A stretch of 64,000 nt of DNA, taken from Bordetella petrii (GTDB lineage: Bacteria; Pseudomonadota; Gammaproteobacteria; Burkholderiales; Burkholderiaceae_B). Position numbers and translations under genes: made by a program. Shown here one piece after another: positions 10,788 through 21,081 of the stretch; positions within the stretch are counted from its first letter, which is position 1, and each line of letters starts with the position of its first letter. The notes beneath the pieces were generated by a model, which worked only from the letters and a program-made list of their open reading frames with translations, was not told the origin of the DNA and made no database searches. The stretch lies in contig NZ_JAFMZZ010000004.1 of assembly GCF_017356245.1 (NCBI RefSeq), positions 94,741-158,740 of the forward strand, given 5' to 3'.

Positions 10788-11247
10788 AACGATGCTCGAC
10801 GAACTGGCACTGCGGGCTGCGAATGCCTACCAGCACGGCATGCCGCTGTGTGCGCGGCCCTACCAGGCCATGGCGCAGGCCCTGGGATGCGGCGAACGGC
10901 AGTTGCTCGACTGCCTGCGCCGCCTGCAGGAAACCGGCATCCTGAACCGCGTCGGCCCCGTCTTCGAGCATCGCCAGGCCGGCGCCAGCACCCTGGCGGC
11001 CCTGGCCCTGGCGCCGCATGATGTCGACCGCGTGGCCGCCCGCATCAACCAGTATTCCGAAGTCAACCACAACTACCTGCGCAGCCATCGCTACAACCTC
11101 TGGTTCGTCATCACGGCGCCCCACCGGGCCCGCATCGACCAGATCCTGGCTGAAATCGCCGCCGACACCGGCCAGGCGCCGCTCGACCTGCCCATGGTCC
11201 GGGCCCACCGCATCGATCTCGGCTTCCCGCTGGAGGCTCCGGCATGA
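10771..11247 (+). CDS. nirD: NirD, siroheme decarboxylase subunit
   Basis: 158-residue cytoplasmic protein of the Lrp/AsnC-like siroheme decarboxylase family (AhbA/AhbB, NirDLGH). The complex removes acetate carboxyls from siroheme to give didecarboxysiroheme, the second step of heme d1 synthesis. An N-terminal winged-helix-like region precedes the family signature [18 protein letters not shown] with H100. The gene overlaps nirF and nirL, so it belongs to a coupled nirF-D-L-G-H block. Assignment of D against G follows gene order in Pseudomonas. Confidence 0.88.
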   Translation: MQPACETMLDELALRAANAYQHGMPLCARPYQAMAQALGCGERQLLDCLRRLQETGILNRVGPVFEHRQAGASTLAALALAPHDVDRVAARINQYSEVNHNYLRSHRYNLWFVITAPHRARIDQILAEIAADTGQAPLDLPMVRAHRIDLGFPLEAPA

Positions 11248-11753
11248 CCCATGCCCCGGCCCTGGCGCCCGCCCAGGCGTTGCAACTGCGCCGCCTGCTC
11301 GAAGCCGGCCTGCCGCTGGACACGCGGCCCTATCTGCGCCTGGCGGACCAGATCGGCGCCACCGAAGACGCGGTGCTGGGCCAGGTGCGGCGCTGGAACG
11401 ACGACGGCCTGTTCCGCCGCATTGGCCTGGTGCTCAACCACCGCGCCCTGGGCTTTCGCGCCAACGCCATGCTGGTCATCGACGTGCCCGACCGCCAGGT
11501 GGACCAGGCCGGCCGGCAACTGGGTGCCGCGCCCGGCGTCAATCTTTGCTATCAGCGCCCCCGCAGGCTGCCCGACTGGCCGTACAACCTGTTCTGCATG
11601 GTGCACGGCCGCCAGCGCGAAGCCGTGCGCCAGCATGTCGGCCTGCTGCTGCGGCGGACGGGCCTGAGCCACCTGCCGCACCGCCTGCTGTTCAGCGAGC
11701 AGGCTTTCAAGCAAGGCGGCGGCCGCTACGCGCTGGGAAGCCATCATGGATGA
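11244..11753 (+). CDS. nirL: NirL, siroheme decarboxylase subunit
   Basis: 169-residue member of the same family as nirD but of the second type, with the pattern [21 protein letters not shown] in place of HNYLR. One subunit of each type is expected per decarboxylase pair. Starts at ATG 11244, overlapping the nirD stop by four bases, and overlaps nirG by eight. Confidence 0.85.
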   Translation: MTHAPALAPAQALQLRRLLEAGLPLDTRPYLRLADQIGATEDAVLGQVRRWNDDGLFRRIGLVLNHRALGFRANAMLVIDVPDRQVDQAGRQLGAAPGVNLCYQRPRRLPDWPYNLFCMVHGRQREAVRQHVGLLLRRTGLSHLPHRLLFSEQAFKQGGGRYALGSHHG

Positions 11754-12189
11754 ACTCGACCGATGCCTGCTGAACCGCCTGCAGCATGGCCTGCCGCTGG
11801 TGCCCCGGCCCTGGGATGCCATCGGCGCCGAGCTCGGCGTGCCCGCGCGCCAGCTGCGCGCCCGGGTGAAGGCCTGGCTGGACGACGGCACGCTGACCCG
11901 CTTCGGCCCCCTGTTCGATGTCGAACCCCTGGGGGGCGCCTTCACGCTGGCCGCGCTGTGCGTGCCGCCATCGCGCATCGATGAAGTCGCCGGCGTGCTT
12001 GCCGGCATGCCCGAAGTGGCGCACAACTACCTGCGCGAACACACTTGGAACATGTGGTTCGTGCTGGCGTGCCGCGCGCCGCGCGACATCGCCCGCGCCA
12101 TCCAGCACATCGAAGAACACACCGGGCTCGCCGTGCTCAACCTGCCCAAAGAGCAAACCTATCATGTCGGCCTGCATTTCCCCGTCTGA
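11746..12189 (+). CDS. nirG: NirG, siroheme decarboxylase subunit
   Basis: 147-residue protein of the siroheme decarboxylase family, HNYLR type ([17 protein letters not shown]), closely similar in layout to NirD. It probably pairs with NirH. ATG at 11746 lies inside the end of nirL. Confidence 0.85.
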   Translation: MDELDRCLLNRLQHGLPLVPRPWDAIGAELGVPARQLRARVKAWLDDGTLTRFGPLFDVEPLGGAFTLAALCVPPSRIDEVAGVLAGMPEVAHNYLREHTWNMWFVLACRAPRDIARAIQHIEEHTGLAVLNLPKEQTYHVGLHFPV

Positions 12190-12685
12190 CGCCTGCCTGG
12201 CCCAGCGGCTGATCCAGCTTACCGAAGCCGGCCTGCCGCTGGTGGCCGACCCCTGGGCCTGGCTGGGCGCGCAGCTTGGCCTCAGCCGCGGCGCCGTGCT
12301 GGCCCTGCTGCGCCGCCTGCACGCCGCCGGCGCCATACGCCGTATTGCCGCGGTACCCAACCACTACCGCCTGGGCTACGTGCACAACGGCATGACCGTC
12401 TGGGATGTCGACGACGAAAAAATCGACCGGCTCGGCCTGCAGGTGGGCGCGCTGCCTTTCGTCAGCCATTGCTACCGGCGGCCGCGCCGCCGGGCCTGGC
12501 GCTACAACCTGTTCGCCATGGTGCATGGCCGCAGCGCCGCCGAAATCGAGCAGTATCGCGGGCACATCCGTCTCTTGCTCGGGCGCGCCGCGGTCGCCGA
12601 CGACATGCTGGTCAGCACCCGCATTCTGAAGAAAACCGGCCTGCGCCTGCCACCCGATACCCGGCCCTCGCAGAACGCCCTTTAA
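12164..12685 (+). CDS. nirH: NirH, siroheme decarboxylase subunit
   Basis: 173-residue family member of the NirL type (HCYRRPRRRAWRYNLFAMVH). The frame is open further upstream, but ATG 12164 gives a normal-length protein and overlaps nirG by 26 bases. With NirD, NirL and NirG it completes a four-gene set. The D and G genes, and the L and H genes, look like products of a duplicated pair. Confidence 0.85.
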   Translation: MSACISPSDACLAQRLIQLTEAGLPLVADPWAWLGAQLGLSRGAVLALLRRLHAAGAIRRIAAVPNHYRLGYVHNGMTVWDVDDEKIDRLGLQVGALPFVSHCYRRPRRRAWRYNLFAMVHGRSAAEIEQYRGHIRLLLGRAAVADDMLVSTRILKKTGLRLPPDTRPSQNAL

Positions 12686-12715
12686 CGCAAACAGGCCGTG
12701 GGGTACCGAATCTTA

Positions 12716-12729
12716 TTGTCCACGGTCAA
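12716..12729 (+). promoter_or_regulatory. degenerate FNR/DNR-type box before nirJ
   Basis: TTGTCCACGGTCAA differs from the TTGAC-N4-GTCAA sites of this window at one of the ten conserved bases. It lies in the only sizeable gap inside the nir genes, with its centre 89 bases before the nirJ ATG. This suggests a secondary promoter for nirJEN-ccm. Confidence 0.45.
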
Positions 12730-12811
12730 GGCGTGCGCCGCGCGTCTCGGCGATGCTGAACCCATGCATCAGCCGGGCCGATTGCCAGCCCGCCGCATCC
12801 AGAGAATCCCC

Positions 12812-13999
12812 ATGTTGAGAATCAGCCATTACCTGCGCGCCCTTGCCCAACCGGAGGCCGCGCCGGCACCTGGCGCTCCTGTCACGCCCGCCCAGCGCCC
12901 GCCCGTCGTCATCTGGAACCTGCTCAGGCGCTGCAATCTGACCTGCAAGCACTGCTACGCCACTTCGGCCGACAGCCCGTTCCGCAATGAACTCGGCACC
13001 AGCGAAGCGCTGCGCGTCATCGACGACCTGCACGCCGCCGGCGTGCGCATACTCATCCTGTCCGGCGGCGAACCCTTGCTGCGCACCGATCTCTTCCAGC
13101 TGGCGGGCCATGCCCGCGCGCAAGGTTTCTTCGTAGCCCTGTCCAGCAACGGCACCCTGATCAACGCGCACAACATCGAACAGGTCGCGGCAGCGCAATT
13201 CGACTATGTGGGCATCAGCGTGGACGGTCTGCAGGACGTCCACGATGCATGGCGACAGATGCCGGGCAGCTTTGCCGCGGCCATGCACGCCATCGATCTG
13301 TGCCGCCAGCATGGCATCCGTGTGGGCCTGCGCACCACTCTCACCCAGCACAACAGCGAACAGCTGCCGGCCATTCTCAGCCTGATGCACGACCACGGCG
13401 TGCAGAAGTTCTATCTGTCTCATCTTAATTACAGCGGCCGGGGCAGGCGCAGCAGGAAGTTCGACGCGCATCGCCAGATGACGCGCGACGCGGTGCACTT
13501 GCTGTTCGAACGCGCCTGGGCCGATATCGGCGCCGGCCTGGATACCGATTTCGTCACCGGCAACAACGATGCCGATGCCATCCTGCTGCTGCACTGGGTA
13601 CGCCGGCGTGTGCCGCAGCACGCCGCGCGGCTGGAACGCATGCTGCGAGCCTGGGGCGGCAACGCTTCGGGCAACGGCATCGCCAACATCGACAACACCG
13701 GCGACGTACACCCCGATACCTACTGGTGGCAGCACCAGGTGGGCAATGTGCGGCGCCAGTCCTTTCGCGACATCTGGATCGGCCGCCCCCACCCCCTGCT
13801 GCTGCAGCTGCGCCAGCACCCTCGTTCCGTGGGCGGGCGCTGCGCAGGCTGCCACTGGCTGCCCATCTGCAACGGCAACACCCGCACACGCGCCTGGGCG
13901 GCGGGCGATCTGTGGGGCGCAGACCCCGGCTGCCACCTCAGCGACGCCGAAATCGAGGCCCCCATCCACGTGCCCGCGCCGGCCGGGCAGCCGGCCTGA
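12812..13999 (+). CDS. nirJ: NirJ, radical SAM enzyme of heme d1 synthesis
   Basis: 395-residue cytoplasmic radical SAM protein. The SAM cluster motif CNLTCKHC is at residues 41-48, and a cysteine-rich C-terminal SPASM-like region (CAGCHWLPICNGNTR and a later GCH) should hold a second iron-sulfur cluster. NirJ replaces propionate side chains with the keto groups of heme d1. The open frame extends upstream to a GTG at 12698, but ATG 12812 gives the usual length and an N-terminus, MLRISHYLRAL, like other NirJ proteins. It follows a 126-base gap after nirH and abuts nirE (TGATG). Confidence 0.93.
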   Translation: MLRISHYLRALAQPEAAPAPGAPVTPAQRPPVVIWNLLRRCNLTCKHCYATSADSPFRNELGTSEALRVIDDLHAAGVRILILSGGEPLLRTDLFQLAGHARAQGFFVALSSNGTLINAHNIEQVAAAQFDYVGISVDGLQDVHDAWRQMPGSFAAAMHAIDLCRQHGIRVGLRTTLTQHNSEQLPAILSLMHDHGVQKFYLSHLNYSGRGRRSRKFDAHRQMTRDAVHLLFERAWADIGAGLDTDFVTGNNDADAILLLHWVRRRVPQHAARLERMLRAWGGNASGNGIANIDNTGDVHPDTYWWQHQVGNVRRQSFRDIWIGRPHPLLLQLRQHPRSVGGRCAGCHWLPICNGNTRTRAWAAGDLWGADPGCHLSDAEIEAPIHVPAPAGQPA

Positions 14000-14889
14000 T
14001 GCCCCACACCCAGCTTGCCAACATGACACTTCCCGATTGCGTCCTGCCCCACCCGATCACCCTGCCTGCCGCGCTGCAGCGCCTGTTCCGCCCTGGCGAA
14101 GTCGCCCTGATCGGCGCAGGCCCGGGCGACCCGGGCCTGCTTACCGTGGCGGCCTGGAGCCTGCTGCTGCAGGCCGATGCGCTGGTCTACGACCGCCTGG
14201 TCAGCCAGGCGCTGCTCGACCTGCTGCCCGGCTCCTGTCGCCACTATTACGTGGGCAAGGCCAGCGGCCGCCACAGCCTGCCCCAGGACGAAATCAACGA
14301 ACTGCTGCTGCGGCTGGCCCGGCACGGCATGCGGGTGGCGCGCCTGAAGGGGGGCGACCCTTTCATTTTCGGCCGCGGCGGCGAAGAGATCGATTTCCTG
14401 CTGACCCACGGCGTCGATTGCCAGCTGGTGCCGGGCGTGACCGCGGCCTCGGGCTGCACCGCCTACGCCGGCATCCCCCTCACGTACCGGGGCCTGGCGC
14501 ATTCGTGCCAGTTCATTACCGGCCACGCGCAGGGCAACGGCACGCTGGCGCTGCCCTGGCACACCATGACCGACCCGGGCTGCACCCTGGTGTTCTACAT
14601 GGGCCTGGCCAGCCTCGATGAAATCTCGCGCCAGCTCATCGCCGCCGGCCGGCCCGCCGATACGCCCGCCATGCTGGTAGCCAACGGCACCCGCCACGAC
14701 CAGCGCACCGTGCGCGGCACGCTGCGCAGCCTGGCCGGCGCGGCGCGCAGCCATCGCCTGGGCACTCCCACCCTGACCATCGTCGGGCGCGTCGTCAGCC
14801 TGCTGGACGATCGCGAAGTCGAACATCCGGGCAGATTGCGGGCCAATCCGCGGCCGGTGCCCGCCGCGCGGGAACAGCTATGCGGCTGA
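13999..14889 (+). CDS. nirE: NirE, uroporphyrinogen-III C-methyltransferase
   Basis: 296-residue SAM-dependent methyltransferase that makes precorrin-2, the precursor of siroheme and heme d1. The family motif GAGPGDPGLLTV begins at residue 39, followed by the GGDPFIFGRGGEE and PGVTAASGCTAYAGIPLTYR segments. A single methyltransferase domain without the CysG dehydrogenase part fits a NirE dedicated to heme d1. The ATG overlaps the nirJ stop by one base; the stop overlaps nirN by ten. Confidence 0.93.
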   Translation: MPHTQLANMTLPDCVLPHPITLPAALQRLFRPGEVALIGAGPGDPGLLTVAAWSLLLQADALVYDRLVSQALLDLLPGSCRHYYVGKASGRHSLPQDEINELLLRLARHGMRVARLKGGDPFIFGRGGEEIDFLLTHGVDCQLVPGVTAASGCTAYAGIPLTYRGLAHSCQFITGHAQGNGTLALPWHTMTDPGCTLVFYMGLASLDEISRQLIAAGRPADTPAMLVANGTRHDQRTVRGTLRSLAGAARSHRLGTPTLTIVGRVVSLLDDREVEHPGRLRANPRPVPAAREQLCG

Positions 14890-16367
14890 GTCCCCGCCTG
14901 CTGCTGCCCTTGGCGGCCTGGCTGCTGGCTGGCGCCGCCCTGGCGCAAGACGCGGCGCAGCTTTATCGGCAACATTGCCAAAGCTGCCATGGCGCCGACC
15001 GCCTGGGCGGCACCGGGCCGGCGCTGCTGCCCGAAAGCCTGGCGCGCATCAAGCGCGCCGAGGCGCTGAAAACCATCCGGCAAGGCCGCCCGGCCAGCCA
15101 GATGGCGGGCTTCGCGCAGGTGCTCGACGCAGCCCAGATCGACGCCCTGGCCGATTACCTGTACCAGCCGCCCGCTACGCCTCCCACCTGGACCGACACC
15201 GACATCCGCGCCAGCCACCGGCAACTGGCCGACCCGAATACGCTGCCGGCCACCCCGCAGCACGGCGCCGATCCGCTCAACCTGTTCGTCGTGGTCGAAG
15301 CCGGCAATCATCACGTGGTCATCCTGGACGGCGACCGCTTCGAGCCGCTGGCGCGGTTTCCGTCCCACTTCGCCCTGCATGGCGGACCCAAGTTCTCGCC
15401 CGATGGGCGCTTTGTGTACTTCGCCTCGCGCGATGGCTGGGTCAGCCTCTACGACCTGCACAACCTGACCATGCTGGCCGAAATACGGGCCGGGCTGAAC
15501 ACGCGCAATCTGGCCGTCAGCAGCGACGGCCGCTGGGTACTGGTCGGCAACTACCTGCCCGGCGGGCTGGTGCTGCTCGACGCCCGCGACCTGTCGCTGG
15601 CAGGCCGCATCGCCACACCGCCGGCCGACGGCATGCCCTCGCGTGTCAGCGCGGTGTATACGGCGCCGCCGCGGCAAAGCTTCGTGGTTGCCCTGAAAGA
15701 CGTCCAGGAAGTCTGGGAGCTGTCCTATGCGGGCCAGCCCGACTTCATCCCGCGCCGGATCCCGGCCCGCGATTTCCTCGACGACTTTTCCTTCACGCCC
15801 GACTATCACTATCTGCTGGCCACCTCGCGCAAGGCGCATGGCGGCCAGGTCATCGACCTGAACAGCGGCGAAGCCGTCAACGACATCGCCCTGCCGGGCA
15901 TGCCGCACCTGGGCTCGGGCATCTACTGGCAGCGCGGCAACGACTGGGTGTTCGCCACGCCCAACATCAGCCAGGGGCTGATTTCGGTGCTCGATCTGCG
16001 CACCTGGAAACTGATCAAGGAAATACCCACCGAAGGCCCCGGGTTTTTCATGCGCAGCCACCGCAACTCGCCCTACGCCTGGACCGACGTCTTCTTCGGC
16101 CCCCACAACGACGCGGTGCACCTGATCGACAAGCAGACGCTGGCCATCGCCCGCACGCTGCGGCCCATGCCCGGCAAAAACGCCGCCCACGTCGAGTTCA
16201 CCCGCGACGGGCGCCATCTGTTGCTCAGCGTCTGGGACCACGACGGCGCGCTGATCGTCTACGACAGCCTCACCTTGCGGGAAATCAAGCGTATCCCGAT
16301 GAACAAGCCGTCCGGCAAGTACAACGTGGGCAACAAGATCGAATACGCCGAAGGCACGTCCCACTGA
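14880..16367 (+). CDS. nirN: NirN, cd1-like dihydro-heme d1 dehydrogenase
   Basis: 495-residue periplasmic protein built like NirS: signal peptide (residues 1-22), a c-heme domain with CQSCH (C33, C36, H37), then a d1-type propeller. NirN catalyses the last oxidation of dihydro-heme d1 and hands heme d1 to NirS. Its position as the last nir gene, after nirE, and its lower similarity to classical NirS separate it from nitrite reductase itself. ccmA follows after ten bases. Confidence 0.92.
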   Translation: MRLSPRLLLPLAAWLLAGAALAQDAAQLYRQHCQSCHGADRLGGTGPALLPESLARIKRAEALKTIRQGRPASQMAGFAQVLDAAQIDALADYLYQPPATPPTWTDTDIRASHRQLADPNTLPATPQHGADPLNLFVVVEAGNHHVVILDGDRFEPLARFPSHFALHGGPKFSPDGRFVYFASRDGWVSLYDLHNLTMLAEIRAGLNTRNLAVSSDGRWVLVGNYLPGGLVLLDARDLSLAGRIATPPADGMPSRVSAVYTAPPRQSFVVALKDVQEVWELSYAGQPDFIPRRIPARDFLDDFSFTPDYHYLLATSRKAHGGQVIDLNSGEAVNDIALPGMPHLGSGIYWQRGNDWVFATPNISQGLISVLDLRTWKLIKEIPTEGPGFFMRSHRNSPYAWTDVFFGPHNDAVHLIDKQTLAIARTLRPMPGKNAAHVEFTRDGRHLLLSVWDHDGALIVYDSLTLREIKRIPMNKPSGKYNVGNKIEYAEGTSH

Positions 16368-16377
16368 ACCCCGCACC

Positions 16378-17031
16378 ATGCAAGCCCGCTGCGCCGCACG
16401 ACTCGACACGCACGCCGCCACGGCGCCGGCGCTTACCGCCGCGGGCCTGGCCTGCGAACGCGGCGAGCGGCGGCTGTTCAGGCGCCTGCACCTGCAGCTG
16501 CGCCCGGGCGACATGCTGCAGGTCAGCGGCCCCAATGGCAGCGGCAAGACCAGCCTGCTGCGGCTGCTGGCCGGCTTGATGCGGCCGGCCGCCGGCAGCG
16601 TGCAATGGCATGGCCCCGCGGGCCGCCGCCTGCTGTGGATCGGCCATGCCACCGGCATCAAGGGCCTGCTGACCGCGCACGAGAACCTGTCGTGGCTGAG
16701 CGCTCTGCATGCGCCGGTATCGCGCGCCGACAGCTGGCGGGCGCTCGAGGCAGCCGGGCTACGCGGCTTCGAGGACGTTCCGTGCCACACCCTGTCGGCC
16801 GGACAGCAGCGGCGCGTGGCCCTGGCGCGGCTGTACCTGCCCGGCAGCGCGCCGCTGTGGATTCTGGACGAGCCCTTTACCGCGCTCGACCAGCAGGGCG
16901 TGATGCAGCTCGAACAACATCTGGCCGGCCATTGCGCGCGCGGCGGCATCGCCGTGCTGACCAGCCATCACCGGCTGGCGCACCGGCCATCCGCCTACCG
17001 CGAGCTTGATCTCGGACAGTACGCCGCATGA
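16378..17031 (+). CDS. ccmA: CcmA, heme exporter ATPase
   Basis: 217-residue ABC ATPase of the System I cytochrome c maturation pathway. Walker A GPNGSGKT is at residues 51-58, with signature [14 protein letters not shown] and Walker [13 protein letters not shown]. With CcmB, CcmC and CcmD it releases heme-charged CcmE. About 20 residues precede the usual start of the ABC fold, so translation might begin later. It follows nirN by ten bases and overlaps ccmB by four. Confidence 0.94.
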   Translation: MQARCAARLDTHAATAPALTAAGLACERGERRLFRRLHLQLRPGDMLQVSGPNGSGKTSLLRLLAGLMRPAAGSVQWHGPAGRRLLWIGHATGIKGLLTAHENLSWLSALHAPVSRADSWRALEAAGLRGFEDVPCHTLSAGQQRRVALARLYLPGSAPLWILDEPFTALDQQGVMQLEQHLAGHCARGGIAVLTSHHRLAHRPSAYRELDLGQYAA

Positions 17032-17699
17032 GCAGGATATTTATTCTCTTATTCATTCGTGAGCTGAATTTGCTATGCCGCCGTCCTGCAGAACTCGCCA
17101 ATCCCCTGGTCTTCTTCGCTCTGGTCATCGCCCTGTTTCCGCTGGCGGTCGGGCCGCAAAGCCAGCTGCTGCAGCGCATGGCCCCCGGCATTCTGTGGGT
17201 GGCGGCGCTGCTGGCGGTACTGCTGTCGCTCGACAGCCTGTTCCGTACCGACCTCGACGACGGCTCCCTCGAACAATGGCTGCTGTCGCCGCATCCGCTG
17301 CCCGTGCTGGTGCTGGCCAAAGTGCTGGCGCACTGGCTGTGCAGCGGCCTGGCGCTGGTGGTGCTGGCGCCGCTGCTGGCCCTGATGCTCGGCCTGCCCG
17401 CCAGGTGCCTGCCCGTGCTGATGGCATCGCTGCTGCTGGGCACGCCGGTACTCAGCCTGCTGGGCGCCGTGGGCGCGGCGCTTACCGTCGCCCTGCGCCG
17501 GGGCGGGCTGCTGCTGGCGCTACTCATTCTGCCGCTGTACATCCCGGTGCTCATCCTGGGCAGCGGGGCCTTGCAGGCCGTGCTGCAGGGCCTGCCCGCC
17601 GCCGGCCACCTGTTGTGGCTGGGCTGCCTGGCCGCGCTGGCGCTTGCCCTGGCCCCCTACGCCATCGCCGCGGGCCTGTCCATCAGCGCCGGCGAATGA
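17028..17699 (+). CDS. ccmB: CcmB, heme exporter membrane subunit
   Basis: 223-residue integral membrane protein with six hydrophobic segments, the permease partner of CcmA. The N-terminal [20 protein letters not shown] region is typical of CcmB. Start overlaps the end of ccmA (ATGA). ccmC follows after 43 bases. Confidence 0.92.
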   Translation: MSRIFILLFIRELNLLCRRPAELANPLVFFALVIALFPLAVGPQSQLLQRMAPGILWVAALLAVLLSLDSLFRTDLDDGSLEQWLLSPHPLPVLVLAKVLAHWLCSGLALVVLAPLLALMLGLPARCLPVLMASLLLGTPVLSLLGAVGAALTVALRRGGLLLALLILPLYIPVLILGSGALQAVLQGLPAAGHLLWLGCLAALALALAPYAIAAGLSISAGE

Positions 17700-17742
17700 C
17701 GCCGCCCGTCCCGCGCGCGGCCACAGCTGACGGGCCCTCGCC

Positions 17743-18498
17743 ATGAGCCTCGCCTGGCTGCATCGATGGGGCTCGCCCAAGTGGTTCTACCGCATCAGCG
17801 GGCGCTGCCTGCCCTGGCTGGCCGGCGCCAGCGTCGTGCTGATCGCGGCGGGCCTGGCCTGGGGCCTGGCTTTCGCGCCGCCCGACTACCAGCAGGGCGA
17901 CAGCTTCCGCATCATCTATGTGCACGTGCCGGCCGCCATGCTGGCGCAATCCATCTACGTCATGCTGGCCGCGGCGGGCGTGGCCGGCCTGGTCTGGAAG
18001 ATCAAGCTGGCCGACGTGGCCCTGCAGCAGGCCGCGCCCATCGGGGCCTGGATGGCCGTGATCGCCCTGGCCAGCGGCGCGCTGTGGGGCAAGCCCACCT
18101 GGGGCACCTACTGGGTCTGGGACGCGCGCCTGACCTCGATGCTGATCCTGCTGTTCCTGTACTTCGGCATCATCGCGCTGGGGCAGGCCATTGCCCACCG
18201 CCAGAACGCGGCGCGCGCCTGTGCGCTGCTGGCCGTGGTGGGGGTGGTGAACATCCCCATCATCAAGTATTCGGTCGTCTGGTGGAACACCCTGCACCAG
18301 CCCGCCACGTTCTCGCTGGCCCAGAAGCCGGCCATGCCGCCGCAGATGTGGCTGCCGCTGATGCTGGCGGTGCTGGGCTTCTATTGCTTCTTCGGCACGG
18401 TGCTGCTGTTGCGCATGCGGCTCGAAGTGCTCAGGCGTGAAGCCGACGCGCGCTGGGCCGGCCAGGAAATCACCCGCCTGCTGAAAGGCCCCGCATGA
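17743..18498 (+). CDS. ccmC: CcmC, heme delivery protein
   Basis: 251-residue membrane protein with six helices and the tryptophan-rich WWD-type motif ([15 protein letters not shown]). It places heme onto CcmE at the periplasmic face. Conserved histidines flank the motif, including one in IIYVHVPAA. The stop overlaps ccmD by four bases. Confidence 0.95.
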   Translation: MSLAWLHRWGSPKWFYRISGRCLPWLAGASVVLIAAGLAWGLAFAPPDYQQGDSFRIIYVHVPAAMLAQSIYVMLAAAGVAGLVWKIKLADVALQQAAPIGAWMAVIALASGALWGKPTWGTYWVWDARLTSMLILLFLYFGIIALGQAIAHRQNAARACALLAVVGVVNIPIIKYSVVWWNTLHQPATFSLAQKPAMPPQMWLPLMLAVLGFYCFFGTVLLLRMRLEVLRREADARWAGQEITRLLKGPA

Positions 18499-18674
18499 CT
18501 CCCTTTGCTTCGCTCCACGACTTTCTGGCCATGGGCGGCCATGGCGCCTATGTCTGGGCTTCTTACGCATTGTGCGTGGCGCTGCTGGCCTGGAATGCGC
18601 TGCTGCCGCTGCTGGCGCGGCGCCGCTACCTGAAATCCCTGGCGCGCCGCCTGCGCCGCGAGGCGCCGCGATGA
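18495..18674 (+). CDS. ccmD: CcmD, small heme exporter subunit
   Basis: 59-residue protein with one transmembrane helix (about residues 19-41) and a basic tail ([14 protein letters not shown]). An [16 protein letters not shown] segment near the start is characteristic of CcmD. It helps release holo-CcmE from the CcmABC complex. The ATG overlaps the ccmC stop and the TGA overlaps the ccmE start, each by four bases. It was found by reading between ccmC and ccmE. Confidence 0.9.
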   Translation: MTPFASLHDFLAMGGHGAYVWASYALCVALLAWNALLPLLARRRYLKSLARRLRREAPR

Positions 18675-19117
18675 CCCCGCTGCGCAAGAAGCGGCTGGCC
18701 ATGCTGGCCGCCCTGGCAGGCGGATTGGCCGCCGCGGTGGCGCTGGCCCTGGCGGCCCTGCAGCAGAACATCAACCTGTTCTACTCGCCCAGCCAGATCG
18801 CCGCCGGCGAAGCGCCGCTGCACACGCGCATACGCGCCGGCGGGCTGGTGCTGGACGGGTCGCTGCGCCGCGCCCCGGGCAGCCTGGCCGTGCAGTTCGG
18901 CATCACCGACGGCGCCCACCAGGTTCCGGTGCGCTACGAGGGCATCCTGCCCGACCTGTTCCGCGAAGGCCAGGGCATCGTCGCCCTGGGCCGGCTCGAC
19001 GCCCAGGGCACGCTGCAGGCCGACGAAGTGCTGGCCAAGCACGACCAGAACTACATGCCGCCCGAAGCCGCCCACGCGCTGAAGCAGGGCGCGGCAGCGG
19101 CGGAGCCCCGCCCATGA
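18671..19117 (+). CDS. ccmE: CcmE, periplasmic heme chaperone
   Basis: 148-residue membrane-anchored protein with one N-terminal helix and an OB-fold domain. The heme-binding histidine is H124 in [12 protein letters not shown], followed by Y128, as in E. coli-type CcmE. It carries heme covalently from CcmC to the CcmFH ligase. The start codon overlaps ccmD and the end overlaps ccmF. Confidence 0.95.
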   Translation: MTPLRKKRLAMLAALAGGLAAAVALALAALQQNINLFYSPSQIAAGEAPLHTRIRAGGLVLDGSLRRAPGSLAVQFGITDGAHQVPVRYEGILPDLFREGQGIVALGRLDAQGTLQADEVLAKHDQNYMPPEAAHALKQGAAAAEPRP

Positions 19118-21081
19118 TCCCCGAGCTAGGCCTGCTGTCGCTGGCCCTGGCCCTGTGCCTGGCCATGGTGCAGGCCAGCCTGCCGCTGGCCGGCGCATGG
19201 CGCGGCCACGCGCGCTGGATGGCGCTGGCCGCGCCGGCCGCCTGGGGCCAGTTCACCTTTTTGCTGCTGGCCTTCGCGGCCCTGGCGCATGCCTTCCTGG
19301 CCGACGATTTCTCGGTGGCCTATGTCGCCCGCAACGCCAACAGCGCCCTGCCCTGGTACTACAAGCTCAGCGCCATATGGGGCGCGCACGAAGGCTCGCT
19401 GCTGCTGTGGGCGCTGATGCTGGCCGGCTGGTCGTGCGCCGTGGGCGCGGGCTCGCGCCAGCTGCCCCGCACCATGCTGGCCCGCGTGCTGGCGGTCATG
19501 GGCATGATCAGCGTCGGCTTCCTGCTGTTTCTCATCGCCACCTCCAACCCCTTCGAACGCCTGCTGCCCGACGCGCCGGCCGACGGCAACGATCTCAATC
19601 CGCTGCTGCAGGACTTCGGCCTGATCGTGCACCCGCCCATGCTCTACATGGGCTATGTCGGTTTCTCGGTGGCCTTCGCCTTCGCCATCGCCGCCCTGCT
19701 CGACGGCCGGCTCGATGCGGCGTGGGCGCGCTGGTCGCGGCCCTGGACACTGATCGCATGGGCGTTCCTGGGCCTGGGCATCGCCCTGGGGTCATGGTGG
19801 GCCTACTACGAGCTGGGCTGGGGCAGCTGGTGGTTCTGGGACCCGGTCGAGAACGCCTCGTTCATGCCGTGGCTGGCGGGCACGGCCCTGATCCATTCCC
19901 TGGCCGCCACTGAAAAGCGCGGCGTTTTCAAAAGCTGGACGGTGCTGCTGGCCATTGCCGCGTTCTCGCTCAGCCTGCTGGGCACGTTCCTGGTGCGCTC
20001 GGGGGTGCTGACCTCGGTGCATGCCTTTGCCACCGACCCGGCGCGCGGCGTGTTCATCCTGTGCTTCCTGCTGCTGGTGGTGGGCGGCTCGCTGGCCCTG
20101 TACGCGCTGCGCGCGCCCGCCATGGCCGGCTCGGCCGGCTTCGGCGCATGGTCGCGCGAGACCCTGCTGCTGGTCAACAACCTGCTGCTTTCCGTGGCGG
20201 CGGCCACGATCCTGCTGGGCACGCTGTATCCGCTGGTGCTGGATGCGCTCACCGGCGCCAAGCTGTCGGTCGGGCCGCCTTATTTCAATGCCCTGTTCGT
20301 TCCCCTGATGGCGCTGCTGATGGCGGCCACCACGGTGGGCGTGGCGGCGCGCTGGAAAAACACGCCGCCGCGCTGGCTGGCGGGCATGCTGGCGCCCGTG
20401 CTCGCGGCCAGCCTGCTGCTGGCAGCCGGCGCGGCCGCGCTGGCCAGCGCTTCGCGCTGGGCGGTGGCGGCCGTAAGCCTGCTGGCCGCAGGCATCGTGC
20501 TGGGCGCCTTGCGCGACATTCTCGACAAAACCCGGCATCTGGGGCGGCTGCGCGGCCTGCCGGCGCTGGGGCGCAGCTACTGGGGCATGCAACTGGCCCA
20601 CCTGGGCCTGGCCGTGTGCGCGCTGGGCGTGGTGTTCAACAGCGTGGGCAGCCTCGAGCGCGACCTGCGCATGGCGCCCGGCGATGCCGTCGAACTGGGC
20701 GGCTACCAGTTCGTGTTCGAAGGCACGACGCCCCATCACGGGCCCAACTTCGTCGCCGAGCGCGGCAGCATGCGCGTCCTGCACAAGGGGCGGCAGATTG
20801 CCATGCTGCATCCTGAAAAGCGCGTGTACAGCGTGCAGCAGACCGCCATGACCGAAGCCGGCATCGCGGCAGGCTTCACGCGCGACCTGTTCACCGCCCT
20901 GGGCGAACCGCTCGAGAACGGCGCCTGGGCCGTGCGCGTGCACATCAAGCCCTTCGTGCGCTGGATCTGGCTGGGCGCGCTGCTGATGGCCCTGGGCGGC
21001 CTGGTGGCGGCATCCGACCGGCGCTACCGCCGCCGCGCCACTGCCGGCGCCCGGCCCACACCTGCCGGAGGGCCGCCATGA
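19114..21081 (+). CDS. ccmF: CcmF, cytochrome c heme lyase
   Basis: 655-residue polytopic membrane protein, the core of the System I ligase. The WWD motif is clear ([19 protein letters not shown]), as are the conserved [11 protein letters not shown] and [14 protein letters not shown] segments. With CcmG, CcmH and CcmI it joins heme to the apocytochromes, which here would include NirS, NirT, NirB, NirC, NirN, NorC, NapB and NapC. Confidence 0.95.
   Translation: MIPELGLLSLALALCLAMVQASLPLAGAWRGHARWMALAAPAAWGQFTFLLLAFAALAHAFLADDFSVAYVARNANSALPWYYKLSAIWGAHEGSLLLWALMLAGWSCAVGAGSRQLPRTMLARVLAVMGMISVGFLLFLIATSNPFERLLPDAPADGNDLNPLLQDFGLIVHPPMLYMGYVGFSVAFAFAIAALLDGRLDAAWARWSRPWTLIAWAFLGLGIALGSWWAYYELGWGSWWFWDPVENASFMPWLAGTALIHSLAATEKRGVFKSWTVLLAIAAFSLSLLGTFLVRSGVLTSVHAFATDPARGVFILCFLLLVVGGSLALYALRAPAMAGSAGFGAWSRETLLLVNNLLLSVAAATILLGTLYPLVLDALTGAKLSVGPPYFNALFVPLMALLMAATTVGVAARWKNTPPRWLAGMLAPVLAASLLLAAGAAALASASRWAVAAVSLLAAGIVLGALRDILDKTRHLGRLRGLPALGRSYWGMQLAHLGLAVCALGVVFNSVGSLERDLRMAPGDAVELGGYQFVFEGTTPHHGPNFVAERGSMRVLHKGRQIAMLHPEKRVYSVQQTAMTEAGIAAGFTRDLFTALGEPLENGAWAVRVHIKPFVRWIWLGALLMALGGLVAASDRRYRRRATAGARPTPAGGPP

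Noticed and set aside
12698..12811. A longer nirJ start (GTG at 12698)
   Set aside because: It would add 38 residues unlike NirJ N-termini and would cover the FNR-type box. ATG 12812 gives the usual length.
14595..16949. A 784-codon minus-strand open frame over nirN and ccmA
   Set aside because: NirN and CcmA on the plus strand have signal peptide, heme and ATPase motifs. The opposite frame is a codon-bias shadow.
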